From Rhodobiaceae bacterium (GTDB taxonomy: Bacteria; Pseudomonadota; Alphaproteobacteria; Parvibaculales; Parvibaculaceae), in assembly GCA_002401305.2 (NCBI GenBank), contig NVSO02000142.1:1-5528 (forward strand): a stretch of 5,528 bases of DNA, given 5' to 3'. Both the position numbers and the translations under genes were made by a program. This document shows, piece after piece, positions 1 through 5,528 of this stretch. Each line of letters opens with the position of its first letter. Within the stretch, counting starts at the first letter, position 1. The notes under the pieces were generated by a model that saw only the letters and a list, made by a program, of their open reading frames with translations, had not been told where the DNA came from and searched no databases.

Positions 1-10
1 ACTTTGAAAG

Positions 11-1024
11 ATGAGCGAAACACTCGAATCAATCGCACTCGCAATGGTTGCCACCGGTAAAGGCATTCTTGCCGCCGACGAAAGCTCAGGCACCATCAAA
101 AAGCGTTTCGACGCCATCAACGTGGAATCAACCGAAGACAACCGCCGCGATTATCGCGAAATGATGTTCCGCACCACGGACGCTATGACCAACCACATCT
201 CAGGCGTGATCTTGTTTGATGAAACCATCCGCCAAAAAGGCGCGGACGGCACACCCTTGGTAGACGTCATCAAAGCTGCGGGTGCCCTTCCCGGCATTAA
301 AGTAGACGGCGGCGCTAAAGAACTTGCAGGCGCACCAGGCGAAATGATCACAGAAGGCCTCGACGGCTTGCGCGATCGCTTTGCCCAGTACTACAAAATT
401 GGCGCTCGCTTCGCCAAATGGCGTGCGGTCATCAATATCGGTGAGAACATTCCATCCACTTATTGCATCTCCACAAATGTGCACGCTCTCGCTCGTTACG
501 CTAAATTGGCGCAAGAAGCTGGCATCGTGCCAATCGTGGAACCAGAAGTAATCATGGACGGCTCACACTCTATTGAGCGCTGTGAAGAAGTAACAGAAAC
601 CACTTTGATCGCCCTCTTCGACGCGCTGCGCGAACAAGAAGTCAATTTGGAAGGCTGCATCCTGAAACCAAACATGGTGATCTCAGGCTCAACCGCGTCA
701 AACCGGGCGGGCGTACAAGAAGTTGCAGAACGCACACTCAAAGTGTTCAAGCGCACCGTACCTGCTGCAATCCCGGGCATTGTCTTCCTGTCAGGCGGCC
801 AATCAGACCTAGAAGCAACAGCTCACCTCGGTGCCATGAACAAAATGGGTCCTTTGCCGTGGAAACTATCGTTCTCCTACGGCCGCGCGCTCCAAGCCGC
901 ACCGCAAAAAGCATGGGCTGGTAAAGCCGACAACGTGCCAGCAGCTCAAGCTGCATTCGGCCACCGCGCTAAAATGAACAGCTTGGCGTCAAAAGGCGAA
1001 TATTCTACTGACTTAGAAAAATAA
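11..1024 (+). CDS. fba: Class I fructose-bisphosphate aldolase (eukaryote-like family)
   Basis: This 337-residue cytoplasmic enzyme reversibly cleaves fructose 1,6-bisphosphate into dihydroxyacetone phosphate and glyceraldehyde 3-phosphate (glycolysis, gluconeogenesis, Calvin cycle) through a Schiff base, without metal. Visible motifs are GKGILAADES (16-25, Asp23), KVDGGAKELAG (97-107), FAKWR (134-138, Lys136), VPIVEPEVIMDGSH (173-186, Glu177/Glu179), the Schiff-base motif ILKPNMV (217-223, Lys219), FLSGGQSDLEAT (259-270) and SFSYGRALQ (287-295). These match the Asp33, Lys107, Lys146, Glu187/189 and Lys229 positions of muscle aldolase, so it is the classical eukaryote-like family, not the DhnA type of E. 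coli FbaB. It ends just after GEYSTDLEK and lacks the extended C-terminal tail with the terminal Tyr of animal enzymes. The start is fixed by an in-frame TGA at 5-7; only a weak GAAAG precedes it. A strong terminator follows. Rhizobial annotations sometimes call this gene fbaB. Confidence 0.97.
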   Translation: MSETLESIALAMVATGKGILAADESSGTIKKRFDAINVESTEDNRRDYREMMFRTTDAMTNHISGVILFDETIRQKGADGTPLVDVIKAAGALPGIKVDGGAKELAGAPGEMITEGLDGLRDRFAQYYKIGARFAKWRAVINIGENIPSTYCISTNVHALARYAKLAQEAGIVPIVEPEVIMDGSHSIERCEEVTETTLIALFDALREQEVNLEGCILKPNMVISGSTASNRAGVQEVAERTLKVFKRTVPAAIPGIVFLSGGQSDLEATAHLGAMNKMGPLPWKLSFSYGRALQAAPQKAWAGKADNVPAAQAAFGHRAKMNSLASKGEYSTDLEK

Positions 1025-1046
1025 GCCAGACCACAACAGATACAGT

Positions 1047-1076
1047 AAAACGCCTCGGTTCACGCCGGGGCGTTTT
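1047..1076 (+). terminator. Rho-independent terminator after the aldolase
   Basis: A 12-bp stem (1047-1058 with 1065-1076, one T-G wobble) encloses a 6-base loop, TTCACG. The left arm begins AAAACGCC and the right arm ends GGCGTTTT. The T run is only four bases before GCGTTT, but the stem is long and GC-rich at its centre. It lies 23 bases after the aldolase stop. The A-rich left arm means the hairpin could in principle also work on the other strand. It separates the aldolase from the carbonic anhydrase gene. Confidence 0.85.
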
Positions 1077-1237
1077 GCGTTTAAGCCCCCGCGCCCTAAA
1101 GCGCCACCTCCCTGATTTCAGTGTGTCATGTGAGTTTCCCTGCCAAATTTTACTTTGATTGAAGTTCTGCAATGGGTATTTCAAAGTTCCCACCTTTAGT
1201 AATAAGATGGAATTCTTTCGTATTTGTGAGAATAAAC

Positions 1238-1244
1238 AGGGTGA
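1238..1244 (+). promoter_or_regulatory. Ribosome binding site that decides the carbonic anhydrase start
   Basis: AGGGTGA lies four bases before the ATG at 1249 and resembles the AGGAGGTGA consensus. The same frame is open back to an ATG at 1159, but that would place 30 polar residues before the signal peptide. This site and the signal peptide that follows favour 1249. Upstream, TTTCAA (1179-1184) and TAAGAT (1203-1208), 18 bases apart, are a weak promoter candidate that I would not call on its own. Apart from the terminator I see nothing else in 1025-1237. Confidence 0.65.
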
Positions 1245-1248
1245 TTCA

Positions 1249-2118
1249 ATGAAACTGCCGAAATCTGCACTCGCATTGGGCACAGCTTCAATAATTCTAC
1301 TGGCGAACGTCGCCTTTGCTGCCTCTAATACGCATGAAGCTGTTTCAGACAACTTCATTGCCGAACAGCACCACATACTCGCCAAAAACATTCTGAATAC
1401 GGGCTTTGGACCTCGGTCACCGCGAGACATCCACTCGGTTGAAGGACACAATACGCGCGTATTCGAAGCCGCCCCGGTTCACACCCAGATGAACCTCTGC
1501 AATATTCATTTCCATAAAAATGCAGAGCACAAGGGGGGGGAATTCACAGCCTATGCCGGCAATGGCGACGGACACGGCAATGGCACCGGATATAAATATT
1601 CTGGCAAGTTGACCGACGCCGAGCTTGCACATTACGACAAGGCCGTCGGGGCCAGAGCTCAGGGTGACTTGCAACCTGGTGACACCATCGAAGTTCACTA
1701 TGTGCACACCACGGCCAAAGTCACGCCCGGGCCTACACTGGGTTCTTGCCTGAGTGAAGCAATTGCCAATCCACAGCTGCGCGTTGAAGCTCAGGTCTAT
1801 GTGCTGGTTAACGACGACAGCGCTCGAGATTTCGTTGAGCTGATGCATCTCAAGCAAGTCAATGGACTGCACCAAGCCACCAACATCCCGTCGGACACCG
1901 GTACACCGGTGCAATACGGCGGTTCCACAACCGGCCCAGACTTCAACGAAAAGGGCTCGCCCCTCCAAGTGAGCTGGAGTGTGCGCCCAGATGTTGCCAA
2001 GGTCAGTATTTCCTCGGTTGACGCTTGGCTTCACAACAACATTTTTGACGAGCGGTATGCGAAGGGGGCTCGCAACCTCATAACCAACACTGACCTGCTA
2101 TCACAGATCCGGCACTAG
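1249..2118 (+). CDS. Secreted delta-class carbonic anhydrase
   Basis: Predicted zinc enzyme of the periplasm or cell exterior that interconverts CO2 and bicarbonate. From the ATG at 1249 it has 289 residues. Residues 1-24 form a Sec signal peptide: a MKLPK n-region, a hydrophobic core, and cleavage after A22-F23-A24. The core motif NLCNIHFHKNAEHKGGEF (82-99) gives likely zinc ligands His87 and His89; DTIEVHYVH (145-153) gives the likely third ligand, His150. The spacing of HxH, EH and ExHxxH mirrors alpha-class enzymes (His94, His96, Glu106, His119 of the human enzyme), but the surrounding sequence, including PLQVSWSVRP (238-247), fits the delta class known from the diatom Thalassiosira weissflogii. 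The mature protein has only two cysteines, Cys84 and Cys167, a plausible disulfide. A run of eight G encodes part of Lys-Gly-Gly at residues 95-97. The gene sits between the aldolase terminator and thiE, with no clear terminator of its own. Family assignment is from motif recognition; activity is inferred. Confidence 0.85.
   Translation: MKLPKSALALGTASIILLANVAFAASNTHEAVSDNFIAEQHHILAKNILNTGFGPRSPRDIHSVEGHNTRVFEAAPVHTQMNLCNIHFHKNAEHKGGEFTAYAGNGDGHGNGTGYKYSGKLTDAELAHYDKAVGARAQGDLQPGDTIEVHYVHTTAKVTPGPTLGSCLSEAIANPQLRVEAQVYVLVNDDSARDFVELMHLKQVNGLHQATNIPSDTGTPVQYGGSTTGPDFNEKGSPLQVSWSVRPDVAKVSISSVDAWLHNNIFDERYAKGARNLITNTDLLSQIRH
1533..1540 (+). repeat. Run of eight G inside the carbonic anhydrase gene
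   Basis: An uninterrupted G8 homopolymer lies in frame within AAG GGG GGG GAA, directly after the His-x-His/Glu-His metal motif. A one-base loss would bring a stop at 1610-1612; a one-base gain would bring one at 1593-1595. Either change removes the third zinc ligand and about two thirds of the protein. The tract is seen directly; any switching role is speculation. Confidence 0.9.
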
Positions 2119-2195
2119 CCCCAAACACTCCAGCGAAACCAAGCTCGCCCTATTTCTGCCTCGACCTCACCCTAGAAAGGCGCTATGGGAAAAGC

Positions 2196-2906
2196 ATGAG
2201 CAAAAAATCGAAAAAATCGAAAAAATCACAAAAACCGCCCAAAGAGGAAAAGAGAGAGCCTTGTCAGCTTTATCTCATCACCCCGCCCCGCTTTGAGCCG
2301 GTGGGCTTTGGCGACACCTTACGTGCAGCGCTAGATGCCGGCCCCGTGTCTTGCCTTCAACTTCGCCTCAAAAACGAAGACGAAAGCAAAGTGGACAGCG
2401 ATGAGATCAGAAAAGCTGCCGAAATACTCATGCCCATCGTTCATGAATATGAAGTTGCCTTTTTGGTTAATGATGATCCGGTACTGGCAAACGAACTCGG
2501 AGCCGACGGTGTTCACATCGGCCAAAAAGACATGACCTACGCAGAGGCCCGCCAGATTGTGGGTGACAACCAAATTGTCGGAATCACCTGTCATGACCAA
2601 CGCCACCTCGCAATGGAGGCAGGCGAAGCCGGTGCTGACTACGTTGCTTTTGGCGCCTTTCATCCCACTGTCACAAAACTCGCGTTGAGTGCCGCCGAAC
2701 CCGAAATTCTGGCCTGGTGGTCAGACCTTTTCGTGGTCCCGTGCGTCGCTATTGGCGGCATAACGACGGCAAACGCCGCACCGCTCGTAAAAGCAGGTGC
2801 AGACTTTGTTGCCGTGTCGTCTGGCGTTTGGGGATTTGAACAGGGCCCTGCCGCTGCCGTAAAAGAGTTTGATCAGATATTGATCGAGGAAAGTAAAAAG
2901 AGATGA
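2196..2906 (+). CDS. thiE: Thiamine phosphate synthase family protein (ThiE-like) with Lys-rich N-terminal extension
   Basis: A 236-residue TIM-barrel protein of the ThiE/TenI family. ThiE joins HMP diphosphate and thiazole phosphate to form thiamine phosphate in the cytoplasm. The barrel starts near CQLYLITPPRF (23-33). Expected pyrophosphate and Mg contacts are present: QLRLK (55-59; Gln55, Arg57, Lys59), VNDD (91-94; Asn92, Asp93), GADGVHIGQKD (102-112; Asp112), FHPTVTK (155-161; Thr158, Thr160, Lys161), AIGGIT (185-190) and AVSSG (206-210). Departures from the usual pattern are Leu for Glu in QLREK and GITCH where ThiE normally has GxSxH. TenI proteins lack most of these residues, so ThiE chemistry is more likely than TenI, but a divergent second copy is possible. 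Residues 1-22 are an SKK-repeat extension not needed for the fold. No other in-frame start precedes the barrel; GGGA at 2187-2190 is the likely ribosome binding site. Its stop overlaps the next start by 4 bases. Confidence 0.88.
   Translation: MSKKSKKSKKSQKPPKEEKREPCQLYLITPPRFEPVGFGDTLRAALDAGPVSCLQLRLKNEDESKVDSDEIRKAAEILMPIVHEYEVAFLVNDDPVLANELGADGVHIGQKDMTYAEARQIVGDNQIVGITCHDQRHLAMEAGEAGADYVAFGAFHPTVTKLALSAAEPEILAWWSDLFVVPCVAIGGITTANAAPLVKAGADFVAVSSGVWGFEQGPAAAVKEFDQILIEESKKR
2202..2228 (+). repeat. Three-copy 9-base tandem repeat at the start of thiE
   Basis: The unit AAAAAATCG occurs three times in a row (2202-2210, 2211-2219, 2220-2228), the last copy ending in A instead of G. Each copy encodes Lys-Lys-Ser, so copy-number change would keep the frame. 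It gives the protein a strongly basic, probably disordered N-terminus. Confidence 0.95.
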
Positions 2907-3928
2907 TGAAGACCGTCGCCACTGCTCTCACTGCCGCCGTGATCGCCCTGCCACTCACTTTGATGTCAGGAACCGCCATGGCCGAAACCGCCTTTGAAGC
3001 AGCCGCGAAACACTACGCCACTCACCAATACGAACTTGCCTTTGGACGCGCTATGGAAGGCGCACAAGGCGGCGACACCAACGCACAATTGTTGCTCGGC
3101 ACCATGTACCTCAACGGGGAAGGCGCCGCAGCCAATGGCTCAGAAGCCTTGCGTTGGATTGAAGCCTCGGCCGAAAAAGGCAATGCCTCCGCCCTCTACG
3201 CCCTCGGTGTTATTTACCGGGACGGCGCCATCGCCCTTCAAGACCTAGGCCGTGCCAGATCGCTCATCGCGCGCGCAGCCGACAAACAACACACCGGTGC
3301 GGAATTCCTTTACGCACAATTCTTAGCGACCGGCGCTGGCGGAAAAGCAGACCCTCAAGGCTCGTTGAAATATTACGAGCGGGCCGCAAAAGAAGGCCAT
3401 CCAGACGCGCTTTATTCGCTCGGTGCCATCTATGCCGCAGGTGAAATACGCCCTCTGGATATGTCGAAAGCAATTAGCTACTTCGAAAAGGCCGCCGCAA
3501 AAAAACAACCTGATGCTGCCTTTAACATGGCCCAGCTCAAGCTTGATGGTTCCCATATCGCCAAAGACAGCGTCGGCGCTGCCAAATTGCTAGAAATGGC
3601 GGCAAAACAAGGCCTTGTGGAAGCACAAACCTACCTTGGCCAGCTCTATTTCAGCGGGGACGGTGTCGCCAAGGATGACAAAAAGGCTGTCATTTGGTTC
3701 GGTAAAGCAGCAGAAGCCGATGAGCCCTTCGCCCAAGCCCGCCTCGCCCGCATGTACGCTCTGGGACGCGGCGTCGATCGGGACACGCTCATGGCCTATA
3801 CCTACTATTTGATCGCCCGCAGGAACGGCTACGACGACAAACAACTCGGCGACGTGCTCTCAGATGAACTTAGTCCCGAAAAAGTAGCGCAAGCCCAAGG
3901 CCGGACGAAAAAATGGTTTAGCCAGTAA
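2903..3928 (+). CDS. Secreted Sel1-repeat (TPR-like) protein
   Basis: 341 residues, probably periplasmic. Residues 1-27 are a signal peptide with cleavage after A25-M26-A27. An irregular helical pair (about 29-58) is followed by seven Sel1 repeats in an exact 36-residue register starting at 59, 95, 131, 167, 203, 239 and 275. Typical units read NAQLLLGTMYLNGEG, PDALYSLGAIYAAGE and VEAQTYLGQLYFSGDGV, each followed by an A-x-x-W/Y-x-x-x-A-A helix. The last repeat diverges (Tyr-rich, IARRNGY) and a short charged tail ends in KKWFSQ. Sel1 repeats form alpha-solenoids that bind partner proteins; no catalytic domain is visible, so the partner and role are unknown. The start ATG overlaps the thiE stop (ATGA at 2903-2906), which suggests translational coupling; a second in-frame ATG follows at 2906. 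GAGGA at 2886-2890 is the nearest purine-rich site, somewhat far upstream. A strong terminator follows the stop. Confidence 0.92.
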   Translation: MMKTVATALTAAVIALPLTLMSGTAMAETAFEAAAKHYATHQYELAFGRAMEGAQGGDTNAQLLLGTMYLNGEGAAANGSEALRWIEASAEKGNASALYALGVIYRDGAIALQDLGRARSLIARAADKQHTGAEFLYAQFLATGAGGKADPQGSLKYYERAAKEGHPDALYSLGAIYAAGEIRPLDMSKAISYFEKAAAKKQPDAAFNMAQLKLDGSHIAKDSVGAAKLLEMAAKQGLVEAQTYLGQLYFSGDGVAKDDKKAVIWFGKAAEADEPFAQARLARMYALGRGVDRDTLMAYTYYLIARRNGYDDKQLGDVLSDELSPEKVAQAQGRTKKWFSQ

Positions 3929-3944
3929 ATTCGATAATCCTTTC

Positions 3945-3978
3945 AAAAAACAAGCGCTCCATTGGGGCGCTTGTTTGA
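3945..3978 (+). terminator. Rho-independent terminator after the Sel1-repeat gene
   Basis: A 13-bp stem (3948-3960 with 3964-3976, one T-G wobble) closes on a 3-base loop. The left arm begins AAACAAGCGC and the right arm ends GCGCTTGTTT. It starts about 20 bases after the stop codon and ends the thiE-sel1 transcription unit. The A run before it could make it bidirectional. Confidence 0.85.
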
Positions 3979-4213
3979 TTTCAGCCGCTTCTTTCCCCAA
4001 ATCGGTCTATTTCGCCTCATTCGCACCAATAATCCGCCTTTAGGGAGTGATTTATTTGTGGAATGCCGCAGCAAATGCTATCAGAGCGGCCAAACCAGTT
4101 TTTAAACCTCCTAGAGGAGCGCACCCCAAAGGCAGTCTATTCGCCTAAGGTCGATGTCAAATGCGCGAACAATCAACTACGATTAAACCAAGATCAAACC
4201 TGAGAGCACAACC
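3979..4213 (+). other. Upstream region of efp, no confident gene
   Basis: About 235 bases between the terminator and the efp start. I find no confident -35/-10 pair, although a promoter must lie here if the upstream hairpin works as a terminator. It contains CCTCCTAGAGGAG (4107-4119), where an anti-Shine-Dalgarno-like CCTCCT faces AGGAG across a two-base gap, and an unassigned 46-codon open frame from ATG 4063 to TGA 4201-4203 (see findings). A purine-rich GAGAG at 4202-4206 is the likely ribosome binding site of efp. Confidence 0.5.
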
Positions 4214-4777
4214 ATGAAGATTAACGGCAATGAAATTCGTCCCGGCAATCTGATCGAGCATAAAGGGGGCCTCTGGGCCGCTGTTAAGCTCCAGCACGTC
4301 AAGCCGGGTAAAGGGGGTGCATTTGCTCAGGTTGAATTGAAAAACCTCATCGATGGCACAAAGCTCAATCAGCGTTTTCGGTCTTCCGAAACTGTTGAAA
4401 GAATTCGCCTCGAGCAAGAGGAATATCAATATCTCTATGCTGAAGGCGACATGCTGGTTTTCATGAACCAAAAGAACTACGAACAAATCGAATTGCCGAC
4501 AGATTTCATTGGCGAGCGCGCCGCGTTTCTTCAAGACAACATGATTGTCACGCTAGAATCTTATGAAGAGCGCCCAATCGGCATTTCTTTGCCAGATCAC
4601 GTCACACTCGAAATCGTAGAAACAGAGCCTGTCCTGAAGGGCCAAACAGCAACCTCTTCTTACAAACCGGCAAAACTGGAAAACGGTTTGCGGGTTATGG
4701 TGCCGCCCTTCATTGGCACAGGCGATAGAATCATCGTTGATACCAATGAAGTTACCTATCTCAAACGGGCTGAATAG
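4214..4777 (+). CDS. efp: Translation elongation factor P
   Basis: 187 residues, the usual EF-P length, so full size. EF-P binds the ribosome between the P and E sites and rescues stalling at consecutive prolines. The N-terminal KOW-like domain (about 1-62) begins [25 protein letters not shown] and carries the loop VKPGKGGAF (29-37), with Lys33 at the position of E. coli Lys34, the residue that EpmA beta-lysylates. The two OB-type domains follow: [20 protein letters not shown] (domain II) and the C-terminal signature region [20 protein letters not shown] (about 155-174), ending [13 protein letters not shown]. The Lys at the tip keeps EpmA-type modification possible, but no epmA or epmB gene is in the window. 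The inositol monophosphatase gene starts 42 bases downstream with no terminator between, so the two may be co-transcribed. Confidence 0.98.
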   Translation: MKINGNEIRPGNLIEHKGGLWAAVKLQHVKPGKGGAFAQVELKNLIDGTKLNQRFRSSETVERIRLEQEEYQYLYAEGDMLVFMNQKNYEQIELPTDFIGERAAFLQDNMIVTLESYEERPIGISLPDHVTLEIVETEPVLKGQTATSSYKPAKLENGLRVMVPPFIGTGDRIIVDTNEVTYLKRAE

Positions 4778-4819
4778 CTCTCGTTTCCTCAACACTTTAA
4801 GATACGGACCAACTGCCTG

Positions 4820-5528
4820 ATGCAGAATCTATCTCCCACCTTGACTGTCATGGTAAATGCCACCCGCAAAGCCGCACGTGGCCTCCAACGGGACTTTGGC
4901 GAAGTCGAAAACCTCCAAGTTTCGATGAAGGGCCCCGGCGATTTTGTCACCAGCGCTGATCTTAAAGCGGAAAAAATCCTGCGCGAAGAACTTCAAAAAG
5001 CACGTCCCGGCTACGGTATGTTGCTAGAAGAAAGCGGCGCAATCGAAGGCTCTGATAAGAGCCATAGATGGATTGTTGACCCACTTGATGGCACTACCAA
5101 CTTCCTGCACGGCATTCCACAGTTTGCGATTTCAATTGGCCTCGAACGCCAAGGACAAATGGTTGCAGGCGTCATCTACAATCCCATCACCGACGAAATG
5201 TTCATTGCCGAAAAAGGCCGTGGCTCGTTTCTCAACAACCGCCGTTTGCGTGTCGCCAATCGCCGCGACATCAACCAAGCTGTTGTTTGCACCGGCATTC
5301 CGCACATGGGACGGGGCAACCACTCCCAAGCCCTCTCTGAATTGGCCGCTGTGATGCCACACGTCGCAGGCATTCGGCGCACGGGCTCAGCAGCTCTTGA
5401 CCTAGCCTATGTTGCCGCAGGCCGTTTCGATGGGTTCTGGGAAAGCGACCTCTCCACATGGGATATGGCTGCAGGCCTCATCATCTTGCGAGAAGCTGGC
5501 GGCTTTGCAACAGACATCAACGGCGGTG
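4820..5528 (+). CDS. suhB: Inositol monophosphatase family protein, SuhB type (3' end outside window)
   Basis: Partial: 236 residues are visible, and the family usually ends about 25-40 residues further on. The enzymes remove phosphate from myo-inositol 1-phosphate and related sugar phosphates using Mg; E. coli SuhB also binds the transcription machinery during rRNA synthesis. Visible motifs are KGPGDFVTSAD (37-47), LLEESG (68-73; Glu70, Glu71), the metal site WIVDPLDGTTNFLHGIP (84-100; Asp87, Asp90, Thr92), RRTGSAALDLAYVAAGRFDGF (about 186-206) and the second metal motif WDMAAG (214-219; Asp215). All catalytic metal ligands I can check are present. The ATG at 4820 was chosen because it puts about ten residues before the conserved first helix (VMVNATRKAAR); an in-frame ATG at 4850 is an alternative, and neither has a good Shine-Dalgarno site. 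It may be read from efp by coupling or read-through. The suhB symbol rests on family resemblance; another phosphatase specificity within the family is possible. Confidence 0.93.
   Translation, partial: MQNLSPTLTVMVNATRKAARGLQRDFGEVENLQVSMKGPGDFVTSADLKAEKILREELQKARPGYGMLLEESGAIEGSDKSHRWIVDPLDGTTNFLHGIPQFAISIGLERQGQMVAGVIYNPITDEMFIAEKGRGSFLNNRRLRVANRRDINQAVVCTGIPHMGRGNHSQALSELAAVMPHVAGIRRTGSAALDLAYVAAGRFDGFWESDLSTWDMAAGLIILREAGGFATDINGG

Noticed and set aside
1159..1248. Upstream ATG at 1159 as the start of the carbonic anhydrase
   Set aside because: It would put 30 polar residues before a clear signal peptide; the ATG at 1249 has a good ribosome binding site and starts directly at the signal peptide.
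1896..1911. Inverted repeat CACCGG-TACA-CCGGTG
   Set aside because: It lies mid-gene, encodes Asp-Thr-Gly-Thr-Pro-Val, is short, and has no T run or partner copy; it is most likely coincidence.
1417..2034. 205-codon open frame on the minus strand across the carbonic anhydrase gene
   Set aside because: It lies wholly antisense to a gene with recognisable family motifs, and its translation shows no family I recognise; it is a shadow of the real frame.
4157..4534. 125-codon minus-strand open frame overlapping efp
   Set aside because: It is antisense to an unmistakable full-length EF-P gene, with no family features of its own.
5073..5354. 93-codon plus-strand open frame and several minus-strand frames at the right edge
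   Set aside because: They are out-of-frame shadows of the inositol monophosphatase, which has all its metal-binding motifs in the frame starting at 4820.
1..5528. CRISPR array, insertion sequence, tRNA or toxin-antitoxin module
   Set aside because: I searched by eye for spaced repeats, terminal inverted repeats with transposase motifs, tRNA cloverleaf arms and small gene pairs, and found none.

Overview
The window reads as chromosomal DNA from an alphaproteobacterium, most likely of the Rhizobiales/Hyphomicrobiales or a close marine relative. This rests on gene content and order: a class I fructose-bisphosphate aldolase, a divergent ThiE-like protein, a secreted Sel1-repeat protein, EF-P and an inositol monophosphatase. 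I recall a similar order from rhizobial genomes but could not check it. Base composition is moderate and looks even across the window. I saw no tRNA, rRNA, CRISPR array, insertion sequence or phage gene.

Layout, all on the + strand. (1) Positions 11-1024 hold the aldolase, closed by a strong hairpin terminator at 1047-1076. (2) Positions 1249-2118 hold a secreted delta-class carbonic anhydrase with its own ribosome binding site; its coding sequence contains a run of eight G just after the first zinc-ligand motif. (3) Positions 2196-2906 hold a ThiE-family protein with an unusual Lys/Ser-repeat N-terminus. It overlaps by 4 bases (ATGA) a Sel1-repeat periplasmic protein at 2903-3928, and a second strong terminator follows at 3945-3978. 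(4) A roughly 235-base stretch without a clear gene leads to efp (4214-4777). An inositol monophosphatase (suhB type) then starts at 4820 and runs off the right edge.

The set is mostly housekeeping: glycolysis/gluconeogenesis, thiamine phosphate chemistry, translation of proline stretches, and inositol phosphate or RNA-polymerase-associated phosphatase function. The hairpins split it into at least three transcription units: the aldolase; the carbonic anhydrase with or without thiE-sel1; and efp-suhB. The carbonic anhydrase is the least routine gene. It belongs to the delta class first described in marine diatoms and sits between genes I would expect to lie close together. I do not see a new multi-gene system here; the findings are modest and ranked accordingly.
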